From the NCBI RefSeq assembly GCF_000003815.2, contig NC_049982.1:31852560-31916559 (forward strand): DNA of 64,000 nt, given 5' to 3'. A model generated the notes under the pieces. The model was given only the letters and a program-made list of their open reading frames with translations, had not been told where the DNA came from and searched no databases. The position numbers and the translations under genes are program-made. Each line of letters begins with the position of its first letter. Position 1 is the stretch's first letter. Source of the stretch: Branchiostoma floridae. Lineage: Eukaryota > Chordata > Leptocardii > Amphioxiformes > Branchiostomatidae. This document shows, in pieces, positions 24,214 through 35,000 of this stretch.

Positions 24214-26583
24214 ACGAAGGTATGTGTGTGTGTGTGTGTGCGTGTGTACGAATGTGTGTGCGTGTGCGTGTGTACGAACGTGTGTGTGTGTGCACGCGTG
24301 TGCGTCTCTGTTTCTCTCTCGCTCTCTCTGTGCTTTTATGTGTGTGGTGTGTGTTTGTGTGTGTGTACATGTGTGTGTAAGTGATTGTGTTAGTACTAGT
24401 GTGTTAGTAGATGTGTATTAGTATGCTAGTGTGTGCGTTGTGTGTATGCGCGCGCACGTGTGTGTGTGTAAGTGTGTGTAAAAGGAATTAATATAACAAA
24501 TGATTGCCCAACCTTTAGCGGCATACGGGATGTGCATACACTTGCCGTCCTCTCCCCGGTACCGCCACCCGTGGAAGGGACACTCGATACAGTTGCCGAC
24601 CACCCGTCCCCCCACGCCCAGGTTGGCGCCCAGGTGCGGGCAGTACGCGTCCACTACAGACACTGTCCCGTTCTCCTGACGAAACACCGCTAGATGTTCC
24701 CCTGTGGATGCATTGGTGTGTCAGACTTAATCTCCAAGCAGATCTTGCGTGGCATGATATAGTATCATAAGCTGGGGAAGGAGTTTAGCCGGCAGAGGAG
24801 TTAATTGGCCACTAGGAGGAGCAGAAACACGTTTCTGAAAAGATCGCCCCTCCCAGTGCCTTTGAGCGGTTCCGTTCTGCCGCAGATTTTCGCGTGGCCA
24901 AACAGTCAGAAAAAAACAATAACTTAACTTTCCGGAATGAAACACTGTGATGGGAAAGATTTTCTGCGAAAAATACGGTCGACGCTCGGGCGATTTTGAA
25001 ATTTGGCGAGCTCCAGCCGATCTACAAATTCGGTCGGCGTTCGCTTGAATTGTGGCGCAGGCTTGAAAATGCAGCAAACTATAGATATGTCATTTCTGAA
25101 AATCATGTGAATACTAGTAACCCAGCTAGTTGTCACCAGTCACTCTTCGGCCGTCAAGATGACTGTGCTTGAAAGTTTACCTTGTAGGTTGCATTTTGAA
25201 GTATTAGTTGCGCACAAATATTTTAGACTGTTTAATATTCAACAAAAGCTGTGTTTGTACAATTATTAATGACTGCATTCAGTGTTTTCTTGCGTTCAGA
25301 ATTGCAATTGAATTCAGCCCCAGAGTGGCATAAACGTAAATGTATGCAATGGACTAATCTCCAAGCAGAAGATAGTATCAAAAGCTGCCAGCGGAGTAAA
25401 GCCGGCCTATGACTGTGTTTGGCTACCGGGGAAAAGTACACCTCTTGGCTGACAACACTCCTTGGCCAGTTTAGTATCTTATAATATCGTAGGATCTGCT
25501 TGGAGATTGAGAGTCTTATCTGTAAAAGCGCTTACCTAAAGCGACAACCTCCTTGACCTGACCCCGTTGTAGCAGACGAGACTCGAGAATCCCCCACCAG
25601 CCGTTGGGATAGACCGGCGGGAGGTGGCCCCTCTGCCGCCGCCTGCGGGCGTCGTTAGCCATGGCCTTCATGTTCCTCGTCCCGTCCGGGTGATACCCCA
25701 GGTCACCGAGCTGACGACAGAACTCCATGGGAGAAAACAGTACCTGGTAGGAGTAGGCACCGGTACAGAAAATTCAGGTACAGGTACGTTCCGGGTCAAG
25801 AGAATCAGGTCCAGGTCCGGACCTGAACCTGGACCTTATTGTCTCTGAATGGGCAATATTCAAAACAATGGTCCATATTTCGCTACAAAGGAATCTGTTT
25901 GGTGGTGTAACTTCACATTAACAACACTACCGACCAAGTTTGACTGTAGAAACTTGATAAAAATGACTATAACATATATCAACTCTCCTCTACTTCGCTC
26001 TTCCTATTTTCTTGGACCAATAAGCCTCAAAACACGTGAACCGCCGTATTGCCGGAATGATCTGTTTATTGTAAAGTTTATTGCAAATTCTTGCCCGTGG
26101 GCTAATTGCAGGTAACATAAGAGATTCCAACAGTGTGAAAACAATATCACAAGTGTCTGCTCTAGTCTAAAGCCCGTAAAAGCTAACTCTAGATCCTGGG
26201 TTATTGCCTAATACATGTATTGGGTTCGACTCCTTTTTCGAAGACAGTGGAAGATCCCACCTTTTCTATTATGTGTATTTCTATTTATTTCTTAATCGGT
26301 CCAACATCCGGTCCACTGAATTTTTTGTCAGGTCCGGTCTTTCCGGACCGGTCCAACAAAAAAAACGGTTTTGTACCCCTAGTACCTGATAAAGCCAGAT
26401 GGCACCAGCGAGACCAATGGCGAAGAGCAGGAGGATTTCTACGGACGGCCATTGGAAGGCGAGTAGCGTTTCTCCTCGTAGCAGCACCCAGGCGGCGTCC
26501 ACTCGTGTCGGGCCGTGTTTCAGACCGACCACGGACGCCAACACCGCCAGCAGGACGGCGAATAGATGACGAACACGAAACAT
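20465..26583 (-). CDS. nvd: Neverland/DAF-36-type Rieske oxygenase (cholesterol 7-desaturase)
   Basis: Seven coding exons: 26583-26386, 25743-25536, 24701-24513, 23994-23816, 23047-22802, 21750-21577 and 20626-20465, giving 451 aa with clean phases. Family enzymes convert cholesterol to 7-dehydrocholesterol in the ER. An N-terminal hydrophobic region (about residues 1-66) supplies membrane anchoring. The Rieske [2Fe-2S] ligands are C156-x-H158 and C176-x-x-H179 (CPHLG and CPFHGW). The mononuclear iron site is E262-x3-D266-x2-H269-x4-H274. The [11 protein letters not shown] and FGYRIPLP blocks are also family-like. The ATG at 26583 is chosen because CCCTTTACAG lies 2 nt upstream, implying a non-coding first exon. 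The exon 3 donor is an unusual GTTGGG. All iron ligands are present, so activity is expected. Intron 1 is transposon-derived (see findings). Confidence 0.95.
20927..21138. mobile_element. TACTGTAAATGC MITE, copy 2
   Basis: Nearly complete. Begins TACTGTAAATGCATTTAAG and ends TTTCTGCATTTACAGTA. The interior repeats TTCGCGGTGG / TTTTAAATT and its complement CCACCGCGAA. Lies in nvd intron 6. Confidence 0.85.
21146..21437. mobile_element. Long-TIR MITE with GTGGGTTCACACGTGCG ends
   Basis: Left arm GTGGGTTCACACGTGCGTAC and on through TCAAGTCCGTA; the right arm is its reverse complement with about four changes (TACGGACTTGAATACG..GTGAACCCCAC). Arms are about 35 bp. It sits almost directly beside the preceding MITE in nvd intron 6. 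Confidence 0.8.
22571..22780. mobile_element. Foldback element in nvd intron 5
   Basis: TAGAAATTGGACAAATAGAG at the left pairs with CTCTATTTGTTCCATTTCTA at the right. Inner GCCGGCCAGA / TCTGGCCGGC and outer AGGCTTCGTAG / CTATGAAGTCT arms also pair. Confidence 0.65.
23768..23812. repeat. (TTGA)n microsatellite at nvd exon 4 donor
   Basis: About ten TTGA units, ending immediately next to the exon 4 splice donor (CTACCTC on the plus strand). Length variation here could affect splicing. Confidence 0.85.
24150..24480. repeat. (TG)n-rich microsatellite in nvd intron 3
   Basis: Long GT/TG tracts interrupted by TACGA and a CTCT block. Cys/Val and His/Thr open frames over it are artefacts. Confidence 0.95.
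24728..24800. mobile_element. AATCTCCAAGCAGATC MITE, truncated copy
   Basis: Starts TAATCTCCAAGCAGATCTTG, continues AGTATCATAAGCTG and GGAGTTTAGCCGGCAGAGG, then loses similarity. Right end absent. Confidence 0.65.
25356..25508. mobile_element. AATCTCCAAGCAGATC MITE, short copy
   Basis: AATCTCCAAGCAGA at the left and TCTGCTTGGAGATT at the right. The interior has AGTATCAAAAGCTGCCAG / TGGCCAGTTTAGTATC, shared with the copy at 30533. Lies in nvd intron 2, 28 bp from the exon 2 donor. Confidence 0.85.
25748..26381 (-). mobile_element. hAT-like non-autonomous transposon forming nvd intron 1
   Basis: On the minus strand the element begins TAGGGGTACAAAACCG and ends CGGTGCCTACTCCTA. The ends pair as imperfect TIRs (TAGGRGTA..ACCG), and many GGTCCGG/CCGGACC subterminal motifs lie inside. 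It is flanked by near-identical 8-bp direct repeats, TCAGGTAC and CCAGGTAC, as expected for hAT target duplication. The flanks are the splice sites themselves: CAG|GT on the donor side and CAG|GT on the acceptor side. A truncated relative sits at 11750-11880. No transposase is encoded. Confidence 0.7.
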
Positions 26584-26879
26584 TTCTGTAAAGGGGTATA
26601 GAGGGAGCATTTTAGAAATTAGACGTTTCGACAGTACCTTTGAAAAACCGTTGAAATTTACACTGACTTATTGTGGTCGTCGCTAATTCTGGATCGCCGA
26701 TTTTTAGACTGCTTTTGCGGTATAAAATTCAATTCATGTCTACTTTTTGCACATATTTATAGCTGCAAGATGTATGTGACTTTTAAAATCACCCCCATAC
26801 ATTGTACGTGGATTGATAACAGTTACAGTGTATATATTGTGATGGACATCAAGTCAAGTCTACAGCTATTCTCTGCATA
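26584..26879. other. nvd 5' flank
   Basis: Sequence upstream of the nvd start. A splice acceptor (CCCTTTACAG on the minus strand) abuts the start codon, so this is probably a 5' UTR intron. The upstream exon was not found. Confidence 0.4.
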
Positions 26880-27178
26880 AGTGGGGCACGGTGTGGCCCA
26901 CACAAAAAAAGAAAGGGTGCCAAGCGATTGTTCTTATGATAGAAGTAATATCGGAATATATTTCAACTATTTAACCGGCACCACTAGACAATCTCATGAC
27001 ACCATATCTATCATGGTCTACGATGAGAAATCAATTCACCATCGCGAAATTCGTGTTAAGTGCTTTCCCAAGGTGTAAAGTGCCGATCCCAAGGGCACCG
27101 CGTCGGGGTATTGTAGGTATCGAACTCGGGATCTCTTGATTCCGAGCCTAACGCGCTACCAGTTATGCCACATCAACG
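26880..27178 (-). mobile_element. tRNA-derived SINE, diverged, minus strand
   Basis: On the minus strand, box A (TGGCATAACTGGTAGCG) and box B (GAGTTCGATACC) lie at 27170-27115. They are followed by CCCTTGGGATCGGCACTTTACAC, which resembles the body of the SINE at 6632. The tail is degraded. Confidence 0.6.
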
Positions 27179-27460
27179 CCACAAAGGGCAACAACACAGT
27201 AGAAACCCAGAATACTCGACAGTAAATGGTGAGGGTGAAAACAGTCCATATCTTGAAACGCCGCCGAACCCCAATTAGCCGGTATCTCGCATAAGAAGAG
27301 CTGGCTGACCATTAAACAATAAAATGTATCACTAACGGTAACGAAGCGATTTACAAATATTTACCTAACCCTACTGTCACACTGACCCGAGTCCAACGAC
27401 CAATCTAGCTTTCCAAAGCCGTTCTAGAGAACGATTTCACGTGGGTAGTGTTTTTTGCTT
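27179..27460. other. Unassigned intergenic
   Basis: No gene or repeat family recognised. Confidence 0.4.
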
Positions 27461-28464
27461 ATACCCCCCTCACATTAGGCTCGATTCGATCGGACGAGGA
27501 GTCTGCGAGCTCTAATTTACGAGGAGGCATGACCCTGATGCCGACGAAGNNNNNNNNNNNNNNNNNNNNNNNNNNNNNNNNNNNNNNNNNNNNNNNNNNN
27601 NNNNNNNNNNNNNNNNNNNNNNNNNNNNNNNNNNNNNNNNNNNNNNNNNNNNNNNNNNNNNNNNNNNNNNNNNNNNNNNNNNNNNNNNNNNNNNNNNNNN
27701 NNNNNNNNNNNNNNNNNNNNNNNNNNNNNNNNNNNNNNNNNNNNNNNNNNNNNNNNNNNNNNNNNNNNNNNNNNNNNNNNNNNNNNNNNNNNNNNNNNNN
27801 NNNNNNNNNNNNNNNNNNNNNNNNNNNNNNNNNNNNNNNNNNNNNNNNNNNNNNNNNNNNNNNNNNNNNNNNNNNNNNNNNNNNNNNNNNNNNNNNNNNN
27901 NNNNNNNNNNNNNNNNNNNNNNNNNNNNNNNNNNNNNNNNNNNNNNNNNNNNNNNNNNNNNNNNNNNNNNNNNNNNNNNNNNNNNNNNNNNNNNNNNNNN
28001 NNNNNNNNNNNNNNNNNNNNNNNNNNNNNNNNNNNNNNNNNNNNNNNNNNNNNNNNNNNNNNNNNNNNNNNNNNNNNNNNNNNNNNNNNNNNNNNNNNNN
28101 NNNNNNNNNNNNNNNNNNNNNNNNNNNNNNNNNNNNNNNNNNNNNNNNNNNNNNNNNNNNNNNNNNNNNNNNNNNNNNNNNNNNNNNNNNNNNNNNNNNN
28201 NNNNNNNNNNNNNNNNNNNNNNNNNNNNNNNNNNNNNNNNNNNNNNNNNNNNNNNNNNNNNNNNNNNNNNNNNNNNNNNNNNNNNNNNNNNNNNNNNNNN
28301 NNNNNNNNNNNNNNNNNNNNNNNNNNNNNNNNNNNNNNNNNNNNNNNNNNNNNNNNNNNNNNNNNNNNNNNNNNNNNNNNNNNNNNNNNNNNNNNNNNNN
28401 NNNNNNNNNNNNNNNNNNCAGACTCGTCGTCCGATTCGAATCGCGCCTAATGTGAGGGGGGGTA
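27461..28464. mobile_element. TIR element spanning an assembly gap
   Basis: The left end ATACCCCCCTCACATTAGGC and the right end GCCTAATGTGAGGGGGGTAT are perfect 20-bp reverse complements apart from one extra G. The arms continue inward as CGATTCGATCGGACGA / TCGTCCGATTCGAATCG. The interior, including any coding region, is lost in the N run. Confidence 0.8.
27550..28418. other. Assembly gap (about 869 N)
   Basis: A run of N inside the inverted-repeat element. The non-round length suggests an estimated size. Open frames spanning it are not evidence for genes. Confidence 0.98.
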
Positions 28465-28466
28465 TT

Positions 28467-28668
28467 AGGGCGCGGTCACATAGGTCGTGGGATCGTCGTA
28501 CGATCACTAACTTCGGACATTTTGAAGAACAAAATTGTACGTTTCCTGCAATGTTGAACTGTCTTGGTACACAAAATGCTGTTATGGATCCATGTCGGTG
28601 GTTTGTTCTGTCACGGCCTGCTTGAATATCCTATGGCGATCGCACGACGTACGTATGTGACCGCGCCA
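28467..28668. mobile_element. GGCGCGGTCACATAGGTCG MITE, copy 1
   Basis: Left GGGCGCGGTCACATAGGTCG and right CGTACGTATGTGACCGCGCC are inverted repeats, with an inner GATCGTCGTACGATC palindrome. It abuts the preceding element with only a few bases between. The second copy is at 35450-35670. Confidence 0.85.
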
Positions 28669-31600
28669 TTATATATGTAACATCATACAAGTCGTCTTCA
28701 TATATTGATACTAAAACGGTTGTGATATTTCAATCTTAAAATTCCGCACAGCTTTGTCATTCACATTATTACGTAGGACAGGAAATCAACGCTTAAAAAA
28801 CTGAACAACTTGCGGGCTTTGTGCCCATAAGTTGTCAGAAACTAAAACAGAATTCGGAGCATGGCGATTCAAATACTGATTGTACTATAGAATGAATGAA
28901 CACCTTTATTGTACATTTTTGCCCAACCGAGCTAAGTACAGGGCACAACAGGGACAGAATATACATAATATTTAGTATCATAACCCTAGTCTAAGACTAA
29001 CATAGAAGTCAGGCTTCTTCTCGCTTCTTGGTAATGGTGAAAATGTAGGACTGTATGGGTTTAGCTATTGTCGGTTTGTCAAAACTAGTGCATGAGGAAT
29101 AAAATTTGTCAGTGCTACTCATATGTAAAGTGAGGGAATCTACTTTCTATATAGAGTAATTCTATCATTAACATACATAGTACAATCAACAATGAAGTGC
29201 ACTTCATCTTCTACTTTGTTTGACATACAATAATGCATCGAGATCTGAGGTTAGATAACACGTGAATGACCCAGGATCACTAGTCAATTCGAAACAAGAA
29301 GGACGCCCCTGTTATTCCATTATCGACCAACTATAACGTATCTTGTGAACCATTCACCATAGCATTATGAAATTGTTTGTGAACCTTTATTTATTCATAG
29401 AAAGCTCAAAACGTCCTGCAGAACGTTTTTTATTGAGGTCATGAGGGCGATATGGGTCAGATAAAATAAAACAGAGAATCCCCTAGTCAGAGATACAGAT
29501 TATATCGAGTCCTAATAAATATATCAACATATATCATTACATACATGTATACATGGTTCAAAACATATAGTACAGCGAAAGCTAAGGGTTCATAGTCCGT
29601 GTCCATTCCTTTTGGTCATTTCTTTTATACTTAAAGACTTGGAGCCGTATGTGTGTCTTGCGGTAGGTTCTTCCAGACAGAAAATATCTTCAACGTACGT
29701 AAAACCCCGTATTCACGGTGAAGGTGGTCACATATGAAACGGGTTTGATTCCAACGCTGTTCCTTATGTTTGATCGATCTTTATTTTACACCATTCCTAC
29801 GGACACGTTTGGCACGTAGTCCATGCTATGGTCTGTATGACCAGGCCGCAACAACGAAGATTCAATATCAAATCTATGTAATTCTATCATTCGTATCAAA
29901 TCTGTTTTTGATATTTGTATTTAGTTGAATGACGAAATAAAATTTTCGATGACAGAAAAGAATACGTATACACTGATACATGTACTAGTCTCGACCTCAC
30001 CACTCAGAGGTTATGAAAACACAGCTGGTCAGTCCATTTACGTAACGGTGGTTTCGTAAAGGTTTAACGTTAAATCATAAAGGCATGGATGACATGTTCT
30101 ATCTGGACCAACAACAAATGTATTTTGTATACATGCATCATTGCTATAACGATCCGTACCCAGTACTCAGTACTGACATACTGGCCTCAGCACATACATG
30201 TACAGAATAGTCGTACACAGGTGCATAGCAACATGACGATCTGACATCAGACCCATGCTTCCGGAGTTCCGCGAAAGCACACAATCAGGAAGAGGGTTCT
30301 TACTCACTTTTCCGGAAAATCTATAGTTGGAAGAATCTCCACGCTGTAAGGACACTTCCTCGCCACCGTGACAACCCCGACTGACCCTGTGTACGGCTCG
30401 TGACGATGTCCTGATCGGTGCGATATTGGAAAAGGGTCTGTCGGACTTTGACCTACGGACTCTGACCTTTGCACTTTGTTGATGGATTGAGAGAGACCAT
30501 TTGATTCATGGGGGGAGGTTTGGTAGAAATCTAATCTCCAAGTAGATCCTACGGTAGCATAAGATTAGTATCAAAAGCTGCCAGAGGAGTAAGGCCGGCT
30601 CAGGAGTGTGTTTGGCTACATGGCAAATGGACACCTCTTAGCTGACTACACTCCTTGGCCAGTTTGGTACTATTTTATACCATTGTAGGATCTGCTTGGA
30701 GATTAGCAGAAACCAACTTATAAACAGTTTCGTTGCAACTCAAGATATGCAAAATTGGTATACGGAAAAGGATGATGCCCTTTTGGACATTCAGGGACAT
30801 ACATGTAACGTTACTGGCTTTTGCTTCTGGTGGATAAAAAATAAAATAAAATAAAAAGTGGGTCAATGAAAAGGAACAGCTGATCATATTTATGGGCTTC
30901 CAATGAAACAACTCCACTGGGACTGGAAGAAAAGCAATTCCAAGTATACAACAAAAACTGGAAATGCTAAGATTGAAACGGGTCAGTGGTACATGTACGA
31001 AACTATTTCCACGATCTCATACCTTCATAAAGAAATTTTGTCTCATTACAATGCAAATTAGGACGTGTTTACACAATTTCTCACTGGCTGGGGTTAATGA
31101 CCCCCTCCTGCTGGGTGGCGGCAACTGTTGGGCCGGCCGCTAGGAGCGCGATTTTAGACAGGCTACAATGCAAATGATTTGCAAGGACGTCTCCTATTAG
31201 CATAATTTACTTGTTTTCACTATCTCCTCATTCCAAACGACATCATGTTGCATCTACCTTTCTTCAAGAATCTATTGTAGTATTTCCTCGCTAATCACAC
31301 AAATAGGCAAATTTCCATATTTAATGGTAGAAGGTTTTCATCTTCATCTAACCTACGTTAAGGTATTAACATGATTTGCATAATCCATGAACCAAATTAT
31401 TATGAAGTTCCTGTCATCTACCACAATCGAATTTCCGTCATTAATTATGTAAATCCAATCCTAATTTTCCATAATCTACATATCGTTACATCGATCTATG
31501 TAACGTTAACGATCTATGGAACTGTTCTCTTCCGTACACTACGCCTACAGCTGAGATTGACGCAGTTTTTCCTCAAACCCCCATGTCTACCCTTGGGGCC

Positions 31601-32057
31601 CAGAAATGGTAGCCTGGCAGGGTAGCCAGCCCAGCCGCTAGGTTCAGCCTTTTCTATAAACCCCTATATTTATTTTAGGTCATAATCATAAATGTTCATG
31701 AACTTTTCGCGCGATTTAGCATGCATATATACTCTTGGACTTGAACTAAACATGTTCATATAAATTGCGATGAATTACTATCCATTTTGAAGGACTGAGT
31801 CACTGATTTTTCAATACTCAGCAATAGCAACAAAGTATGGATTCACACCCCCATAAAATGGTATGGTCCAATCTGGTGTTTTTGGCTTTCAAATTCAAGA
31901 TGGCTGTCACAGAGATCTAGAGATCCTCTAGTCAGACGCCCAGTGGTAACGATAGAGCGATCTGCAAGGTCTTACAGATTTCTCTACATCAGAATACTCT
32001 TCCCCGACCTACGTCACGGAGTTTTAACCCTAGCAGGTTTAGCTAAGTTGAGCCACG
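28669..32057. other. Intergenic between nvd and ARL10
   Basis: No gene recognised. A possible LINE-type 3' tail on the minus strand (CACCTTTATTGTACA, about 28901) and a MITE at 30533-30705 are the only assignable parts. A CRE-like CTACGTCACGG (about 32010) lies 45 bp upstream of the ARL10 ATG and may belong to its promoter. Confidence 0.4.
30533..30705. mobile_element. AATCTCCAAGCAGATC MITE, fullest copy
   Basis: TAATCTCCAAGTAGATCCTA at the left pairs with TAGGATCTGCTTGGAGATTA at the right. The interior holds AGTATCAAAAGCTGCCAGAG and CTTGGCCAGTTTGGTACTA. Confidence 0.9.
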
Positions 32058-35000
32058 ATGCCTGTGAATAACGGACTTGTTGGTTTGTGGGAGGGGGGCA
32101 TGTGGCGGAAGGTGGCGGTGCTGGTGGGGTCTGCCACCGCTGCTGTAGCGCTGCTGGTGCTGGTGGAGCGGTACCTGAGGCGGCGGCGCGGCGGCTGGAC
32201 GGACGTGCAGGACGAGGGCATAGAGATGGACATGGTGGAGGAAGAGGTAAGGTTGCTAGTCTCCTACATAATTTAATGAACAAATAATTAAAGAAGTCGT
32301 TTGGGGGGGTATTCTTCAAGCAGACGTCTGCTGGGTACCTGGAGACCATCACATGCTATCAAGGCCATCTGAAGAATGCCTTGGACACCCGGAGAGCTGA
32401 AGTATGCTCAGACTCTTTTCAACAATTTCACGACGCATTCATGACAGGACAGGCGACAGGAATCCTCTGTAATATTGTAAGAAAGGTGTAGAAACACGCG
32501 CTGAATCCAGGCCAACAGATGACAAACCCAACACACAATCGATGACGCCAAAAGGCTCAAAGCTGTTTGGCATGGTCGGCTGGCGGTACTGGAACCCCAC
32601 TGTTACAAAATGTCAAAGATGAAGGCCCATTAGAAGTAAACAGTCATATCTTGACCATGATAAGATTTGTATGACAATGTTTGGAACAACATAATGGCCA
32701 CTCCAAAATGGTGGAATTTTTTTGTTCATGGAGCCTTTGACAAATGACATAGGAACATATAGTTCAAGTTGAAATTATTGCATGCTAAGGTAGAATGCAG
32801 TTGTATCTTATCTCGTAGTTTTAAATTGTTGTCTCTTTACATTATTTCCTCTACCCAGTCAGACGAAAAGCGTATCGTGGTCCTGGGGCTAGACGGGGTC
32901 GGAAAGAGCAGCTTCCTGGCCTGTATCGCCAACCAGGACTGTCGGCAGACCATGAAGCCTACAGAAGGGTTCAATGTCATGTGCATCCAGACAAGACAAA
33001 CGTCACTCAACATATGGGAAAGTAAGGGCAAATTCTGATATGTATATTTACTGCACCTCACATAATGCCATTCACATCACAACACACATTTCTGAAAATG
33101 ATTTCATCAGGTTGGTAGAATATTAGCTGGGGTACCATCCAGGTAGTAGTTTGCTCCTGTGTTCACTTCTGCTACCTGTCTTGGGATATTATATGTGTTC
33201 GATGCAGGGCTCTAGCCAGCGTCCGTTTTTCCGTCAATTGACGGAAATTTGCTGCGTGTGACGGAAAAATTATAAAACCAATCCGTCAACCTTGACGGAC
33301 AAAAATCTTTGGTGGAAGCTACAGGCGGCTTGGGGACGCCGTCCACGGCCGTAAAAGCCACATGCTGTTTGTTTTGCTATTGTTATGATTGTTTGATAAT
33401 GTGTGTCGGTGCCCTTTTGCATACGATAATCTCATTAAAAATCTGTTTTTCAAGATCTCAGTTCAGTCTCTCTAACTCCTGGAATAGTGTTTTCGCGGTT
33501 TTCGCGACAATGGGAATTGGCTGACGGAATTAAAATTCGAGCTGGCTAGAGCCCTGGTTCGATGGTTACGTCGGTTAACAAGCAAATTAAGGAGTGGGTT
33601 CTAGAGCACTCATTCGATAACATTAAGCATCCCACAAGTGAACGGGGGGTGTTTTGGGTGTTGGAAGACCTGAGTGTTTAAACGAGCACTTGAACCCATT
33701 TCTTAATTCGCTCTTGTGTAGGGACCAATCAGCGCCTTTGTCAAAATTTGGAAGACTCCAGAAGTTAGAGATGTCAGGGTTCCCAGCTGAAATAGCAGAG
33801 AAGCGACTGTATAAAGTGTATGATAAAAGTCGGGGCAAGAAGCAGCTGTATATTGTGTATAATAAACATTGTAGCGAACTACTCCCGGATGGTACCCAGG
33901 CAAGAATATAGGATATAGGAGAACTCTTTTACACAGCCAATTTGTACTCACTTTGCTTACGTTTTTTTTCCCAACTGATTTAATGCTATGGGTTTTTCCT
34001 ATTGCAGACACTACAAAACTGCCAAGATATCACATAAAATCCTACCAAAAAAGGTTTTTCAATGGTTTAAAGCCTCATTTTATTGTGCTTTCTCACTATG
34101 GCGTCTAGGCGCCGGCGCCACCCCTGAAAATATTCTTCTTGGCCATTGCAGGATGTTCCATCTTCCAGCATTCATTGCCACATACAACTGCTTGAAACAA
34201 CTTATAACAACAATTTTTCCCTTTTTTTTCAGTTGGTGGTACAGAAAATGTGCGCTCCTACTGGGCCAACTTCCTGCCCAACACGGACGTGCTGGTGTTT
34301 GTGGTAGACTCCACAGACAAAGGTCGGCTGCCGCTCGCTAAGGAGGAGCTTCACAAGGTTCTGGCACACCCAGCTCTGAAGGGTGTTCCACTACTGGTGC
34401 TGGCTAACAAACAGGTGGGTGCTGACATGGATACAAGTAATAAATTACATCACACACATACATACACACACATGTACATAATACACACATACATACACAC
34501 CCAGCTCTGAAGGGTGTTCCACTACTGGTGCTGGCGAACAAGCAGGTGGGTGCTGAGCTAAGGGCACATCTAGATACAAGTAATGAATTACACCACACGC
34601 TTACACACACAATGTACATACACTTTATACACACACACGCGTACATATACACATGATACATACCTATACAGTACAGACACACACATATGCACATACACAT
34701 ACATTCCTACACACACACACACACACACACTCACACACATACATACCTACATATACATACAAACTTAGACACATACACACTCATGTAAACACAAACTCAC
34801 AAACATACACATACATGCATACACAATCATGATACACTCAAACACACACACAATGTACACATACATACATGTGGACCCAAACACACTTACACACACACCA
34901 ATACTTACATACACACACATATGTACACATGCATACATGTACATACACACACACAGATTACATACACACATAAAACAAACATGTATACAGATATGCACAT

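Noticed and set aside
24151-24421. Cys/Val-rich and His/Thr-rich open frames on both strands
   Set aside because: They are read-through of the (TG)n microsatellite in nvd intron 3.
27448-28507. Two 331-335-codon frames on opposite strands
   Set aside because: Both consist almost wholly of N; only the edges are real sequence and these are transposon termini.
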